DNA of 33,584 nt from Firmicutes bacterium UBA4795 (lineage in GTDB: Bacteria; Bacillota; Desulfotomaculia; Desulfotomaculales; Nap2-2B): contig DHGP01000040.1 in assembly GCA_002402825.1 (NCBI GenBank), positions 1 to 33,584 on the forward strand. The letters are read 5' to 3'. This document shows, in pieces, positions 7,227 to 15,400 of this stretch; positions within the stretch are counted from its first letter, which is position 1; every line of letters starts with the position of its first letter. A model generated the notes under the pieces. That model was not told where the DNA came from. It was given only the letters and a program-made list of their open reading frames with translations, and searched no databases. The position numbers were made by a program, and so were the translations under genes.

Positions 7227-7694
7227 TCAGCCCCCTTTAGGGCAGCGTTTAAATCTGACGGCAAAATAAAAACCACGTTTGATCAATTGCCCTGGAAAAG
7301 ATAAGACAAAATAAACTACCCGCCAAGGAAAAATAAGCACCACCCAAATTAAATGGCTAATTTTTATTATGGCTTCAAATAACTTTTTAATTATAAGACA
7401 TAAACGATAAACAAAGGAATAAGTTAACTGACTAAAAAGTTTAAGGTAAAGTAAAGCGCCTAAAATTAACCCGAAAAAAATATAAAAACGTATCTCACCT
7501 TGATTTCCAGGAAATAAAAAAATAAAAACCAGAGGGGTTAAAATTAGCCAAAACAAGAGGTCGCCAATTATAGTCCCTGTTTTTTTAAGCTTTAATATAT
7601 GCCGAATAACTTGATAAACATTATAGCAAAAAACAAGCAAAAAACCTGAGGCAACAGCTAAGGTAAATAATTTAAATTGTTCCTTTAAGGTCAT
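7227..7694 (-). CDS. yabQ: spore cortex biosynthesis protein YabQ
   Basis: 155 residues with several hydrophobic spans: about residues 8-28 (LFTLAVASGFLLVFCYNVY), 42-60 (GDLLFWLILTPLVFIFLF), 68-85, and amphipathic segments in the C-terminal half, ending in basic residues. In B. subtilis YabQ is an outer-forespore-membrane protein needed for cortex formation. Gene order yabP-yabQ-divIC is conserved; here leuCD separates yabQ from divIC, and a miniature element (7718-7806) separates it from yabP. Confidence 0.88.
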   Translation of the reverse strand: MTLKEQFKLFTLAVASGFLLVFCYNVYQVIRHILKLKKTGTIIGDLLFWLILTPLVFIFLFPGNQGEIRFYIFFGLILGALLYLKLFSQLTYSFVYRLCLIIKKLFEAIIKISHLIWVVLIFPWRVVYFVLSFPGQLIKRGFYFAVRFKRCPKGG

Positions 7695-7717
7695 AAATCC
7701 AACACTTTGTTTTTTTT

Positions 7718-7806
7718 GTAACTACTCAGGCACAGAGGCACAAAGTTTTTTCATTTCCCTTTGGACCTCTGTGCCTTTGCTCCTCTGTGCCTACCTGAAT
7801 AGTTAC
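7718..7806. mobile_element. 89-bp miniature element (GTAACTA-TCAGG family, copy 1)
   Basis: The ends are imperfect inverted repeats: GTAACTACTCAGG (7718-7730) and CCTGAATAGTTAC (7794-7806). Inside, CACAGAGG and CCTCTGTGCC repeats face each other, so the transcript would fold into a long hairpin. Read on the minus strand it contains CAAAGGGAAATGAAAA, matching copy 2 (17031-17147), but lacks the roughly 28 bases that follow there. It lies within the yabP-yabQ gap. Confidence 0.75.
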
Positions 7807-7833
7807 GTTTTTTTAAACATTTATTTTTTAGGG

Positions 7834-8115
7834 TTATTTAAATAATTTACTAAAAATGTCTTTAGGTGATTTTTGTTTTCTTTTTAACCCTTTATCTTTC
7901 TGAAACTGTATTTCCGAAAAAAATCCTTCAGCGTTTAAAATACCGTTGATTAAATCCAGGTGCGTAATGTTAAGCCCTTCCCCTTTTAAAACCAACAAAC
8001 CCATATTTGTTTCCAGGATAATCTTTTGTTCGTCAAAACTTTCTACCAAAAGAACGCCTTCTAAAACAAGAGATTTACGATCAGTAAGAATAATTTTATT
8101 TTTATTATCTTCCAT
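7834..8115 (-). CDS. yabP: sporulation protein YabP
   Basis: 93 residues of the YabP/YqfC family: an all-beta protein recognisable by LTDRKSLVLEGVLLVESFDE, TNMGLLVLKGEGLNITHLDL and NGILNAEGFFSEI. YabP is made in the mother cell early in engulfment (sigma-E in B. subtilis) and is needed for normal cortex assembly. It heads the yabP-yabQ pair. A weak sigma-E-like promoter can be read on the minus strand (GAATAATT at 8194-8201, CATAAAAT at 8173-8180, 13-bp spacer). The upstream region repeats CATAGTCCTC twice. Confidence 0.88.
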   Translation of the reverse strand: MEDNKNKIILTDRKSLVLEGVLLVESFDEQKIILETNMGLLVLKGEGLNITHLDLINGILNAEGFFSEIQFQKDKGLKRKQKSPKDIFSKLFK

Positions 8116-8248
8116 AAAGCATAGTCCTCAAAACATAGTCCTCGGAACGAAATAACTCATACCTGCATTTTAATTTTATGTTTCTATAAACCAAATTATT
8201 CTTTAAAAGTACTTTTAGCTTTAACCAATTGGTATCATTATATAATCT

Positions 8249-9268
8249 TTACGGCCAATATTTTTTTACCTCCACCCCTTTAAAATAAAAACGAATAATT
8301 TCTCCGGGTGATTTTCCTTCCTGGGCAAGCTTCCTTGCCCCCCACTGGCACATCCCTACCCCATGTCCAAAACCTTTCCCTTTCAAGATCAAGTTGCCAT
8401 CCTGTACGGTTATGGCCGTTAAAAAAGTGGATCGTACCCATTCACTGCCTAAATTTAGCCTTAAGGCAGGGGCTCCCACCACTGCCCCTCCAAGTTTAAT
8501 TTTGGTTGCCCGACCAGAAGGACCGTGTTCAATAATTTGAGCCGAAGTTATTTCCCCTGACGCTTTACCGGTAATTTTAGCTACCGCGGCTTGCACCCTC
8601 GCTAACGGAATTTTGGTTTCCCAAATCCGATAAGCGGGAGGCGCAATTTTTAAACAATCATCTTTTATGCCGGCCCTTACGTAAGGCGTAGGTGCTTTGG
8701 TATAACTCAATCCTTCTGCCGCCGAAGCCGTTACCCCACCATTACAGGCGCAAAACCAGGCCTTAATGTAATTTCCTTGATAGGTTACTACCTTGCCGCG
8801 GGTTTGTTTTACCGCTTCACGGACATTTTTATTAATTCGGGCAGCATCATAAGCTTGAAATTCTTCGGTGCTAGTAGAGGCATCTGTACCGTGCAGTTGC
8901 TGAACTCGCCCTGCTTTAATATTTTCCAGGGTGAAAGTACGGGCCAAAATAGCTTGCGCCGCTAAAGCATTAATCGGCCAAGCAGGGTCCATTTCCGCGG
9001 CCACCACCCCAGCAATGTATTCTTCCAGTTTAAGTTTCTTTTTTTCTCCACTTTCATTTATATAAAGACTAATGGTGGGCTCCCGAAGCGGTATACCTGG
9101 TTTGGGTTTACGTTCTGCCGGGCGGCGGCACCCGATTATTTGCAAACACAAGAAAAGCATTACTATTATCCCTGCTATTCTCACTCGTTTCCCGGTTAAA
9201 TAGGTTATCGTAAAAATAACATCCTCACCTATTTCAATTTTTTGGAGCCATTCTTTAAATAACTCCAT
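8249..9268 (-). CDS. spoIID: SpoIID/LytB-type peptidoglycan lytic transglycosylase
   Basis: 339 residues. A hydrophobic segment (VRIAGIIVMLFLCLQIIGC, about residues 29-47) ends in a lipobox-like IIGC, so it is membrane-anchored or a lipoprotein. The SpoIID domain follows: LKLEEYIAGVVAAEMDPAWP with the catalytic Glu, AAQAILARTFTL, AWFCACNGGVTASAAEG and the C-terminal GKGFGHGVGMCQWGARKLAQ. SpoIID cleaves glycan strands lacking stem peptides during engulfment. It is not at the usual spoIID locus (near spoIIQ/spoIIID), so it may be a paralogue. The start is the ATG at 9268 behind AAGAAGG; a GTG nearer the hydrophobic segment is possible. A palindromic repeat lies 16 bp upstream. Confidence 0.85.
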   Translation of the reverse strand: MELFKEWLQKIEIGEDVIFTITYLTGKRVRIAGIIVMLFLCLQIIGCRRPAERKPKPGIPLREPTISLYINESGEKKKLKLEEYIAGVVAAEMDPAWPINALAAQAILARTFTLENIKAGRVQQLHGTDASTSTEEFQAYDAARINKNVREAVKQTRGKVVTYQGNYIKAWFCACNGGVTASAAEGLSYTKAPTPYVRAGIKDDCLKIAPPAYRIWETKIPLARVQAAVAKITGKASGEITSAQIIEHGPSGRATKIKLGGAVVGAPALRLNLGSEWVRSTFLTAITVQDGNLILKGKGFGHGVGMCQWGARKLAQEGKSPGEIIRFYFKGVEVKKYWP

Positions 9269-9283
9269 TTATCAGCCTTCTTT

Positions 9284-9311
9284 GTAAAGGCGTTAAATTT
9301 AACGTCTCTAC
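9284..9311. repeat. TTAAATTTAA-core palindrome, copy upstream of spoIID
   Basis: A 28-bp inverted repeat with the core GGCGTTAAATTTAACG and two mismatches in its arms. It belongs to the family described at 16073-16106 and lies between the spoIID ribosome-binding site and whatever promoter drives it. Confidence 0.75.
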
Positions 9312-9526
9312 ATTTTAAAGAAGAAGGATAAAGTTAAGTTTTTAAACCTCAATTTTATTTTTTACCCAAAAAAACAAGATTTATGCAGGAAAATAAAAAG
9401 GCCCTACAAGTTAATAGTCAGGTTACCTGGTAAAATTTCCTTAAGGCCTTAACCTGTTAGCAACCAACAATTACTGACCATTACTCATTTAGGCCTGAAA
9501 TTATTTGTTTAAAATTTTAAAAAATG

Positions 9527-9754
9527 CTAATCTTTAAGCAACTGGTACATTTCTGTTGCCTGCCCGGCAGACACGTTTTCTTGAACAAAACAGATTTTTA
9601 CTTTTAGCTGCCGGTAACCATAATTAAATTCCAAAACATCACCAGCCTTGACCGCTGTTCCTGCCTTGGCCCGCTGTCCGTTAACCCATACCTGTCCTTG
9701 TTGACATACGGCTTTGGCTACACTCCGCCTTTTAATAATCCGGGAAACCTTCAA
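9527..9754 (-). CDS. rqcP: RqcP (YabO) S4-domain RNA-binding protein, frameshifted at its start
   Basis: The S4 domain KVSRIIKRRSVAKAVCQQGQ, VWVNGQRAKAGTAVK, AGDVLEFNYG identifies RqcP, which works with RqcH on stalled 50S subunits in ribosome quality control. The family begins M-RLDKFLKVSR. Here LRLDKFLKVSRII is encoded in frame from 9772, but without a start codon. The expected start ATG is at 9777-9779 (AGGAAAAG upstream, 11 bases after hup), separated from the frame by one extra G in a GGG run (9775-9777). Removing one G gives MALRLDKFLK. As written, translation would have to begin at TTG 9754 and lose RLDKFL, or reinitiate after the six-codon frame MGFTFR. A sequencing error is possible. 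Confidence 0.8.
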   Translation of the reverse strand: MKVSRIIKRRSVAKAVCQQGQVWVNGQRAKAGTAVKAGDVLEFNYGYRQLKVKICFVQENVSAGQATEMYQLLKD

Positions 9755-9790
9755 AAACTTATCTAAACGTAAAGCCCATCACTTCTTTTC

Positions 9791-10069
9791 CTATGAAGGT
9801 ATTACCGCATCGCGAAGCATTTTACCCGCTTTAAACACTGGTATCCGGGTAGCAGCAATATTTATCTCCTCCCCGGTTTGCGGGTTACGCCCTTTGCGGG
9901 CTGCCCTCTCTCTAATTTCAAAGGTGCCAAACCCAACTAATTGTATTTTGTCACCCTTACTCAAGGCCTCTTCAATACTACTTAACACAGCTGATATTGC
10001 TTTTTCGGCATCTTTTTTGGTTAAATTAGACTTTTCGGCTACCTTAGCGACAAGTTCTGTTTTATTCAT
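9791..10069 (-). CDS. hup: HU-type nucleoid DNA-binding protein
   Basis: 92 residues, full length. MNKTELVAKVAEKSNLTKKD starts the helical dimerisation part; KIQLVGFGTFEIRERAARKG and RNPQTGEEINIAATRIPVFK form the beta arms with the Pro that intercalates into DNA; it ends KAGKMLRDAV. HU coats and bends chromosomal DNA. GGAGGAT seven bases before the ATG gives strong translation. It stands between mazG and rqcP, its common place in Firmicutes. Confidence 0.95.
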   Translation of the reverse strand: MNKTELVAKVAEKSNLTKKDAEKAISAVLSSIEEALSKGDKIQLVGFGTFEIRERAARKGRNPQTGEEINIAATRIPVFKAGKMLRDAVIPS

Positions 10070-10163
10070 CCAAGCTTATCCTCCTTTAAACATTGTTTAT
10101 TTCGGTATATTCGTTAAAAATCATAACTTTCCTGCTTAAAAAGAAAATTTTCTTTTTTTGTTT

Positions 10164-11645
10164 CTACGTTAGCTCTTTTCCGTTGACTTCTGCTTTCTTT
10201 GCTTCTTCCCACCAGCTATCCAATTCTGCCAATGGATAGCCGGATAATTCTTTTCCTGCCTGCCGGGCCTGTTTTTCTAAATAACAAAGTCTTTTATTAA
10301 ATTTATTAATTGTTCCGGTAAGCGCCACCTCCGCTTCTATGTCTAAAAGCCGGGCTGTATTAACCACGGCAAACAAAAGGTCTCCCAATTCTTCTATTAT
10401 CTTGGCTTTTTCCCCGGCGGCAATAGCCCGGTTAACCTCATTCAGTTCCTCAGTTACCTTGGCCAAGGCCCCGCGATAATCAGGCCAATCAAAGCCATTT
10501 TTTGCTGCTTTTTCTTGGATGTAACGGGCGCGCAATAAAGCCGGCAGATGTTTAGCGGTGCTTTTTGCTTTATCCTTTCCTTTTTCTTGGGCTTTTATCT
10601 TTTCCCATAACTTTCCTACGTCTGCACTATCTTTTATCTTTTCTTTTTCCGGACCAAATACATGCGGGTGCCGTTGGATTATCTTATTTGTAATCCCAGT
10701 AATTACGTCACCAATCCCGAAGTCACTTTTTTCCTCCGCTATTTGAGCCTGAAAAACTATTTGCAATAACAAATCTCCTAATTCTTCGCTTATTTTAGGC
10801 GGGTTAAATTCAAGGATAGCCTCTACTACTTCGTAAGTTTCTTCCAAAAGATACCTGATTAAACTAGACTGCGTCTGCTCTTTATCCCAGGGACAACCCC
10901 TTTCTCCCCTTAAAATCTTTATTATATTCACCAAAGGGTCCAGCGGAAAACAACGTTCTTTTTTCCCCTCTGGATAAGGAGACAAATATAAACTGGTTAA
11001 ATGGTCAAACCAAGCAAGCCTGTCCAAAAAATAAAGAGGGTATTCTTCTATTCTTTCCTGCTTCGGCAAGCCAATTGACTGCAATATTTTCACCGGATAT
11101 TCCGGCGGATAATACTCTAGTAAAGTTAATTTAACCTCAGAAGCAATCAACTGATTATAAACCTGCATAATAATATTTCCTACCAAGGGGTCAATAGGCT
11201 GATTTGGTAAAGATAAGCCATCCACCACCCGTAAACCTTCTGCAGGATCTATCTGTAAAGCAGCGCAGCACACATCCAAAAAACTCATGGCCGGTATAAT
11301 TTCTGTCTTGATACCCCTTAATTTAGCCCCGTGCAAAATTAAGGTAACGCTTTTTTCGGCTACCAAAGGGTGTCCTGGGACAGCGTAAACTAAAGATTTT
11401 TTTTCTGCCTCGGTTAAAATCCTTTGAGCTATGCGTTCGTAAACTTCTTCAAAACTTTGACTTGTTTCATAATAATCATCAAAGGTTACCCCGGTAATAC
11501 CCTGCTTTTTTAACCACTCGACCAGGGGATGACGTTTTGTGCGGATAAACAAATATGGTCTTTTTTTAAGCACTTCCCATCCCGCCAGGGAAAGATGCGC
11601 TGCTTGACCAGGACCCAACCCCAGCACTGTAATCTGAGCGGTCAT
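10164..11645 (-). CDS. mazG: YabN-type fusion: tetrapyrrole methylase-like domain + MazG NTP pyrophosphohydrolase
   Basis: 493 residues. Residues 1 to about 225 are a SAM-dependent tetrapyrrole methylase-like domain (VLGLGPGQAAHLSLAGWEVL; YAVPGHPLVAEKSVTLI) whose substrate is unknown. The rest holds two MazG units: CPWDKEQTQSSLIRYLLEET with the EExxE metal site and EELGDLLLQIVFQAQIAEE, then TEELNEVNRAIAAGEKAKII and EELGDLLFAVVNTARLL. MazG hydrolyses NTPs to NMP and PPi, acting as house-cleaning or ppGpp-related enzyme. It starts at ATG 11645, just past the spoVT terminator. Confidence 0.93.
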   Translation of the reverse strand: MTAQITVLGLGPGQAAHLSLAGWEVLKKRPYLFIRTKRHPLVEWLKKQGITGVTFDDYYETSQSFEEVYERIAQRILTEAEKKSLVYAVPGHPLVAEKSVTLILHGAKLRGIKTEIIPAMSFLDVCCAALQIDPAEGLRVVDGLSLPNQPIDPLVGNIIMQVYNQLIASEVKLTLLEYYPPEYPVKILQSIGLPKQERIEEYPLYFLDRLAWFDHLTSLYLSPYPEGKKERCFPLDPLVNIIKILRGERGCPWDKEQTQSSLIRYLLEETYEVVEAILEFNPPKISEELGDLLLQIVFQAQIAEEKSDFGIGDVITGITNKIIQRHPHVFGPEKEKIKDSADVGKLWEKIKAQEKGKDKAKSTAKHLPALLRARYIQEKAAKNGFDWPDYRGALAKVTEELNEVNRAIAAGEKAKIIEELGDLLFAVVNTARLLDIEAEVALTGTINKFNKRLCYLEKQARQAGKELSGYPLAELDSWWEEAKKAEVNGKELT

Positions 11646-11663
11646 AAATTTAACCCCACTTTT

Positions 11664-11698
11664 TAAAAGAGGTGGCTTTTTAAGACCACCTCTTACTG
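11664..11698 (-). terminator. spoVT intrinsic terminator
   Basis: Read on the minus strand, AAGAGGTGG and CCACCTCTT flank a short AT loop, and the 3' arm runs into TTTTAAAAA. It overlaps the last codons and stop of spoVT and lies just before mazG, so mazG expression from spoVT transcripts would be reduced. Confidence 0.7.
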
Positions 11699-12253
11699 TT
11701 CCATTTGCTTAGCCAAAAATCCTGCTGCCGTTTCGGCCAGCTTAAGTTCCAATTCTCCCATCTTAACGCCCGGTTCTTTAGAAAACAAAATAACAGCCCC
11801 AATAGGGTCCCCACCGGCAACAATAGGGGTAATAGCTTCCGCCGCGTACTTGCATTCGTCATCAGAAACCAAAGAGCATTCTTTGCAAAACGGGTCTTTT
11901 CCAGGATCATTAATAAGCACGGTCCGGCGTTCCTCTATTGCTTTTTCCACCGCGGTACCAATAGATTTGTTTAAGTATTCTTTTTTTGGCGCCCCAGCCA
12001 CCGCAATAATATTATCCCGGTCAGCAATACAAACAATGTGCCCGAGCGCCTCGTTTAAAGAATCAGCGTATTCCTTGGCAAAATCCCCTAATTCGCCAAT
12101 AGGCGAATACTTTTTAAGAATCACTTCACCTTCTCTATCGACGAAGATTTCCAGAGGGTCACCTTCTCTAATTCTGAGTGTTCTTCTTATTTCTTTGGGG
12201 ATCACTACTCTACCTAGATCATCAATGCGGCGAACAATTCCGGTAGCCTTCAT
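11693..12253 (-). CDS. spoVT: stage V sporulation transcription regulator SpoVT
   Basis: 186 residues. The N-terminal swapped-hairpin AbrB domain is MKATGIVRRIDDLGRVVIPK through REGDPLEIFVDREGEVI (about residues 1-50). A C-terminal GAF-like domain (about 55-180) contains PFCKECSLVSDDECKYAAEA and PIVAGGDPIGAVILF. SpoVT is a forespore regulator that tunes sigma-G genes. GGAGGGAGG precedes the ATG. A sigma-G-like promoter is present about 55 bp upstream, matching its known control in B. subtilis. Confidence 0.95.
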   Translation of the reverse strand: MKATGIVRRIDDLGRVVIPKEIRRTLRIREGDPLEIFVDREGEVILKKYSPIGELGDFAKEYADSLNEALGHIVCIADRDNIIAVAGAPKKEYLNKSIGTAVEKAIEERRTVLINDPGKDPFCKECSLVSDDECKYAAEAITPIVAGGDPIGAVILFSKEPGVKMGELELKLAETAAGFLAKQMEQ

Positions 12254-12306
12254 TAACTAAACCTCCCTCCATTTAATTAAAATCTTCGTGAAGCCACTTT
12301 TATAGA

Positions 12307-12337
12307 TAGTATATAACGCAACCAAGATACTTATTCA
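12307..12337 (-). promoter_or_regulatory. sigma-G-like promoter of spoVT
   Basis: On the minus strand, -35 TGAATA (12332-12337) is followed by an 18-bp spacer and TATACTA (12307-12313), close to the sigma-G/sigma-F consensus (TGAATA ... CATACTA). It directs transcription into spoVT, a sigma-G gene in B. subtilis. The match is seen; the sigma factor is inferred. Confidence 0.6.
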
Positions 12338-12442
12338 TTTTTTTCCAAAGATTTTAACTGACCTCATTTTCTTTAATTCTACACCAGGTAAGATTATCCT
12401 GCAATATTATTATTTTTGATGGCTAAAATATTTTTTAAATTT

Positions 12443-15400
12443 TTACGTCCTCAATTTTTGGTCCCAATAACTTAAACGATAAATAAACTCTTTTAATTCG
12501 GTTAAACAATTATCCGGGCTGTCTAATGGTTTTTTAACTTTAAGGCGCATTTCAAACCCTTCGTTAAGGTTATTGAATTTGAGTTGGTTTTGGTAATCGC
12601 GGCTTAGGGCCACCAATACCTCACCCCTTAAAAAATGCTGATGGCAAAATTGCAAACGATAGTAACCAACCTGATAAGTGATTGTTTTTATTCCTAAGCC
12701 ACTGGCTAATATTCTTAATCTGGCCACTAAAAATAAGTTTTTTACTACCAATGGTAACTTACCAAAACGCTCTTCTACTTCTTCGGCTAAACTTTGAACC
12801 TCTTTTTCATCATTAGCAAATGCTAGCCGTTGGTAAAGGCTTATTTTTTGACTGGCTTCAGGAATAAAACTTTCAGGAATATGAGCTTCGATAGGGAGGT
12901 CTATAACTGTTTCAACCTTTGGTAGCACGACTTCACCCCTGGCTTCCCGTACAGCCTCTTCCAAAAGCTGACAGTATAATTCGAAACCTACCGTCATGAT
13001 ATGCCCATGCTGTTCTGGTCCCAACAGATTGCCGGCCCCGCGTATTTCTAAGTCCCGTAAAGCAATTTTATATCCTGAGCCAAAGGCCGTAAATTCCTGA
13101 ATTGCGGCCAGCCTTTTTTCGGCAGCCTCACCTATCACTTGATTCTTTCGAAAAGTAAAATAGGCGTATGCCAAGCGGTCAGAACGTCCCACCCGGCCTC
13201 GTAACTGATAAAGCTGGGCTAATCCCAAGCAATCCGCATCTCTAACAATTAAAGTGTTAACGTTCGGCATATCTAGCCCATTTTCAATAATAGTAGTACA
13301 AAGCAAAATGTCATATTTCCCGGCTAAAAAATCCAACATTACCTGTTCTAATTCTTCTTCTTTTAATTGCCCGTGGGCTATAGCCAGGCGTGCCTCAGGA
13401 ACTAAGGCGGCAAGCCACTGAGCGATATTATCCAGTTCCATAATCCGGTTATGTACAAAAAATACCTGTCCCCCACGGTTAATTTCCTTTTTAATTGCCT
13501 CTCGGATAAGTAACGGGTCCTCTTCTAACACGTAGGTTTGAACCGGAAAACGATTTTCCGGCGGGGTTTCCAGCAAGCTGGTATCCCTTACTCCGGTTAA
13601 AGACATTTGCAAGGTACGTGGAATAGGAGTAGCGGTTAAAGTTAAAACATCCACCTCTTTTTTAAGTTGCTTGAGCATTTCTTTATGGGCTACCCCAAAA
13701 CGCTGCTCCTCATCTATTACCGCCAGTCCTAAATTTTTAAAACTTACGTCTTCTTGAATTAAGCGATGGGTACCAATAATAATATCTATTCTTCCCTGGC
13801 GCAATTCTTTTATAATTCGTTTTTGTTCCCGTAAAGAACGAAAACGGCTGAGCATCTCAATATTTACCGGATAGCCATTAAAGCGCTCCTTAAAAGTGTA
13901 GTAATGTTGCTGGGCTAAAATAGTGGTCGGAACAAGAACAGCTACCTGCTTGTTTTCCTGAACTGCTTTAAAAGAGGCTCTTAAGGCCACTTCTGTCTTT
14001 CCGTAACCAACATCACCACATAACAAACGATCCATAGGACGCTTTTTCTCCATATCTGCCTTTACCTCGACAATTGCCTTTAACTGGTCAGGCGTTTCTT
14101 CAAAAGGAAAACGGTCTTCAAATTCTTTTTGCCATACCGTATCTAAACCATAAGCATAGCCAGTTATTGACTGGCGGGTGGCGTATAAATCAATTAATTC
14201 CTGGGCTAACTCCCGAACCGCCTCTTTAACCCGTCCTTTTGCCCGCGCCCACTCACTCCCTCCTAAACGTGACAAGCGAGGGGGGGTAGTATTTTCCGCC
14301 CCAAGATATTTTTGAATAAGTTTAATCTGGTCCGTGGGCACATAAAGTTTGTCTTCGCCCGCATAATCTACCTGCAGGTAGTCTTTTTGAATCCCGGCAA
14401 CAGTAAGCGTAACAATGCCCCTATAACGCCCAATACCATGATTATAATGGACAACATAATCACCTTTTGCAGGGGCGTTAAATTCAACGCCCCTACTTGA
14501 TCCTTCTTGGCGCCGGGTTGCAGGGGCGTTAAATTTAACGCCCCTATTGGTCATTTTGGGCCGCGCCTTCCTCCAGCCCCCAAAAATTTCTGTTTCCGTA
14601 ACCACAATAAGGCGTCCAGAAGTTAAAATAAATCCTCCGCTTAAATAACCAACGCCAATAGTAGGGGTGTTAAATTTAACGCCCCTACCGGGCCAAAAAT
14701 TTAACGGCGGGTAAGTCACTAATTCAGCGTTAATTTTGGCTTCGGCTAACAATTCTTGTAAATAACGGCCTCGCTCAATCTCGCTTACTAAAAGGATAAG
14801 GGTATAATTTTCATCCAGCCATTTTTTAACTTGGGTTTTAAAATACTTCAGATGACCTTTAAATTTCGGCGGACTTTTACTGGCAAATGCAACCGCGCTT
14901 TGCAAGGCAATACCTTCCGGTGGCCGGTAAATTACCGAAAAATAAACCGTATGATGATTTTTTATTTCTTGATGTATGTTACTCCAACTCACGTACCCCT
15001 TTAATTGACCAGGTAAAATTCTGCCTTGGTTAATTAAAGCCATAAATGTTTCTTCGTTTTCTTTTTCCTTAGTTTTTACGGCTTCTTTAACCCGCCAAAA
15101 ATTATCTACCATAACTAAACCATCCTTAGGAAGATAATCAAACAGTGTAAATACCTGGGGGTAAAAATAAGGTAAATATTGTTCCCACTTACTGGTAGAA
15201 CCTTTTAAGCTAATTTGGGCCAGGGTATTTTCTCCGTACGCCTTTAAATTTTGGCTTTTTGTTTTTTGATTTGAATTCTTAAGCTCTTTCTTTAATTGTT
15301 GCTCATATTCCCGGACAAATGTTTTTTGGGCTGTTTCCCAACCTTCTGGCTCTATAACCAACTCGCTAGCCGGAAAAATCTGTACTTCATTTATTTTTTC

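Noticed and set aside
9385..9460. AAGGCC...GGCCTT inverted pair as spoIID/rqcP region terminator
   Set aside because: The arms are short and far apart and there is no T-run at the right end; support is too weak.
11705..12260. Long open frames on the plus strand opposite spoVT
   Set aside because: They are antisense to a well-recognised SpoVT, have no family features and no ribosome-binding sites; codon structure of the real gene explains them.
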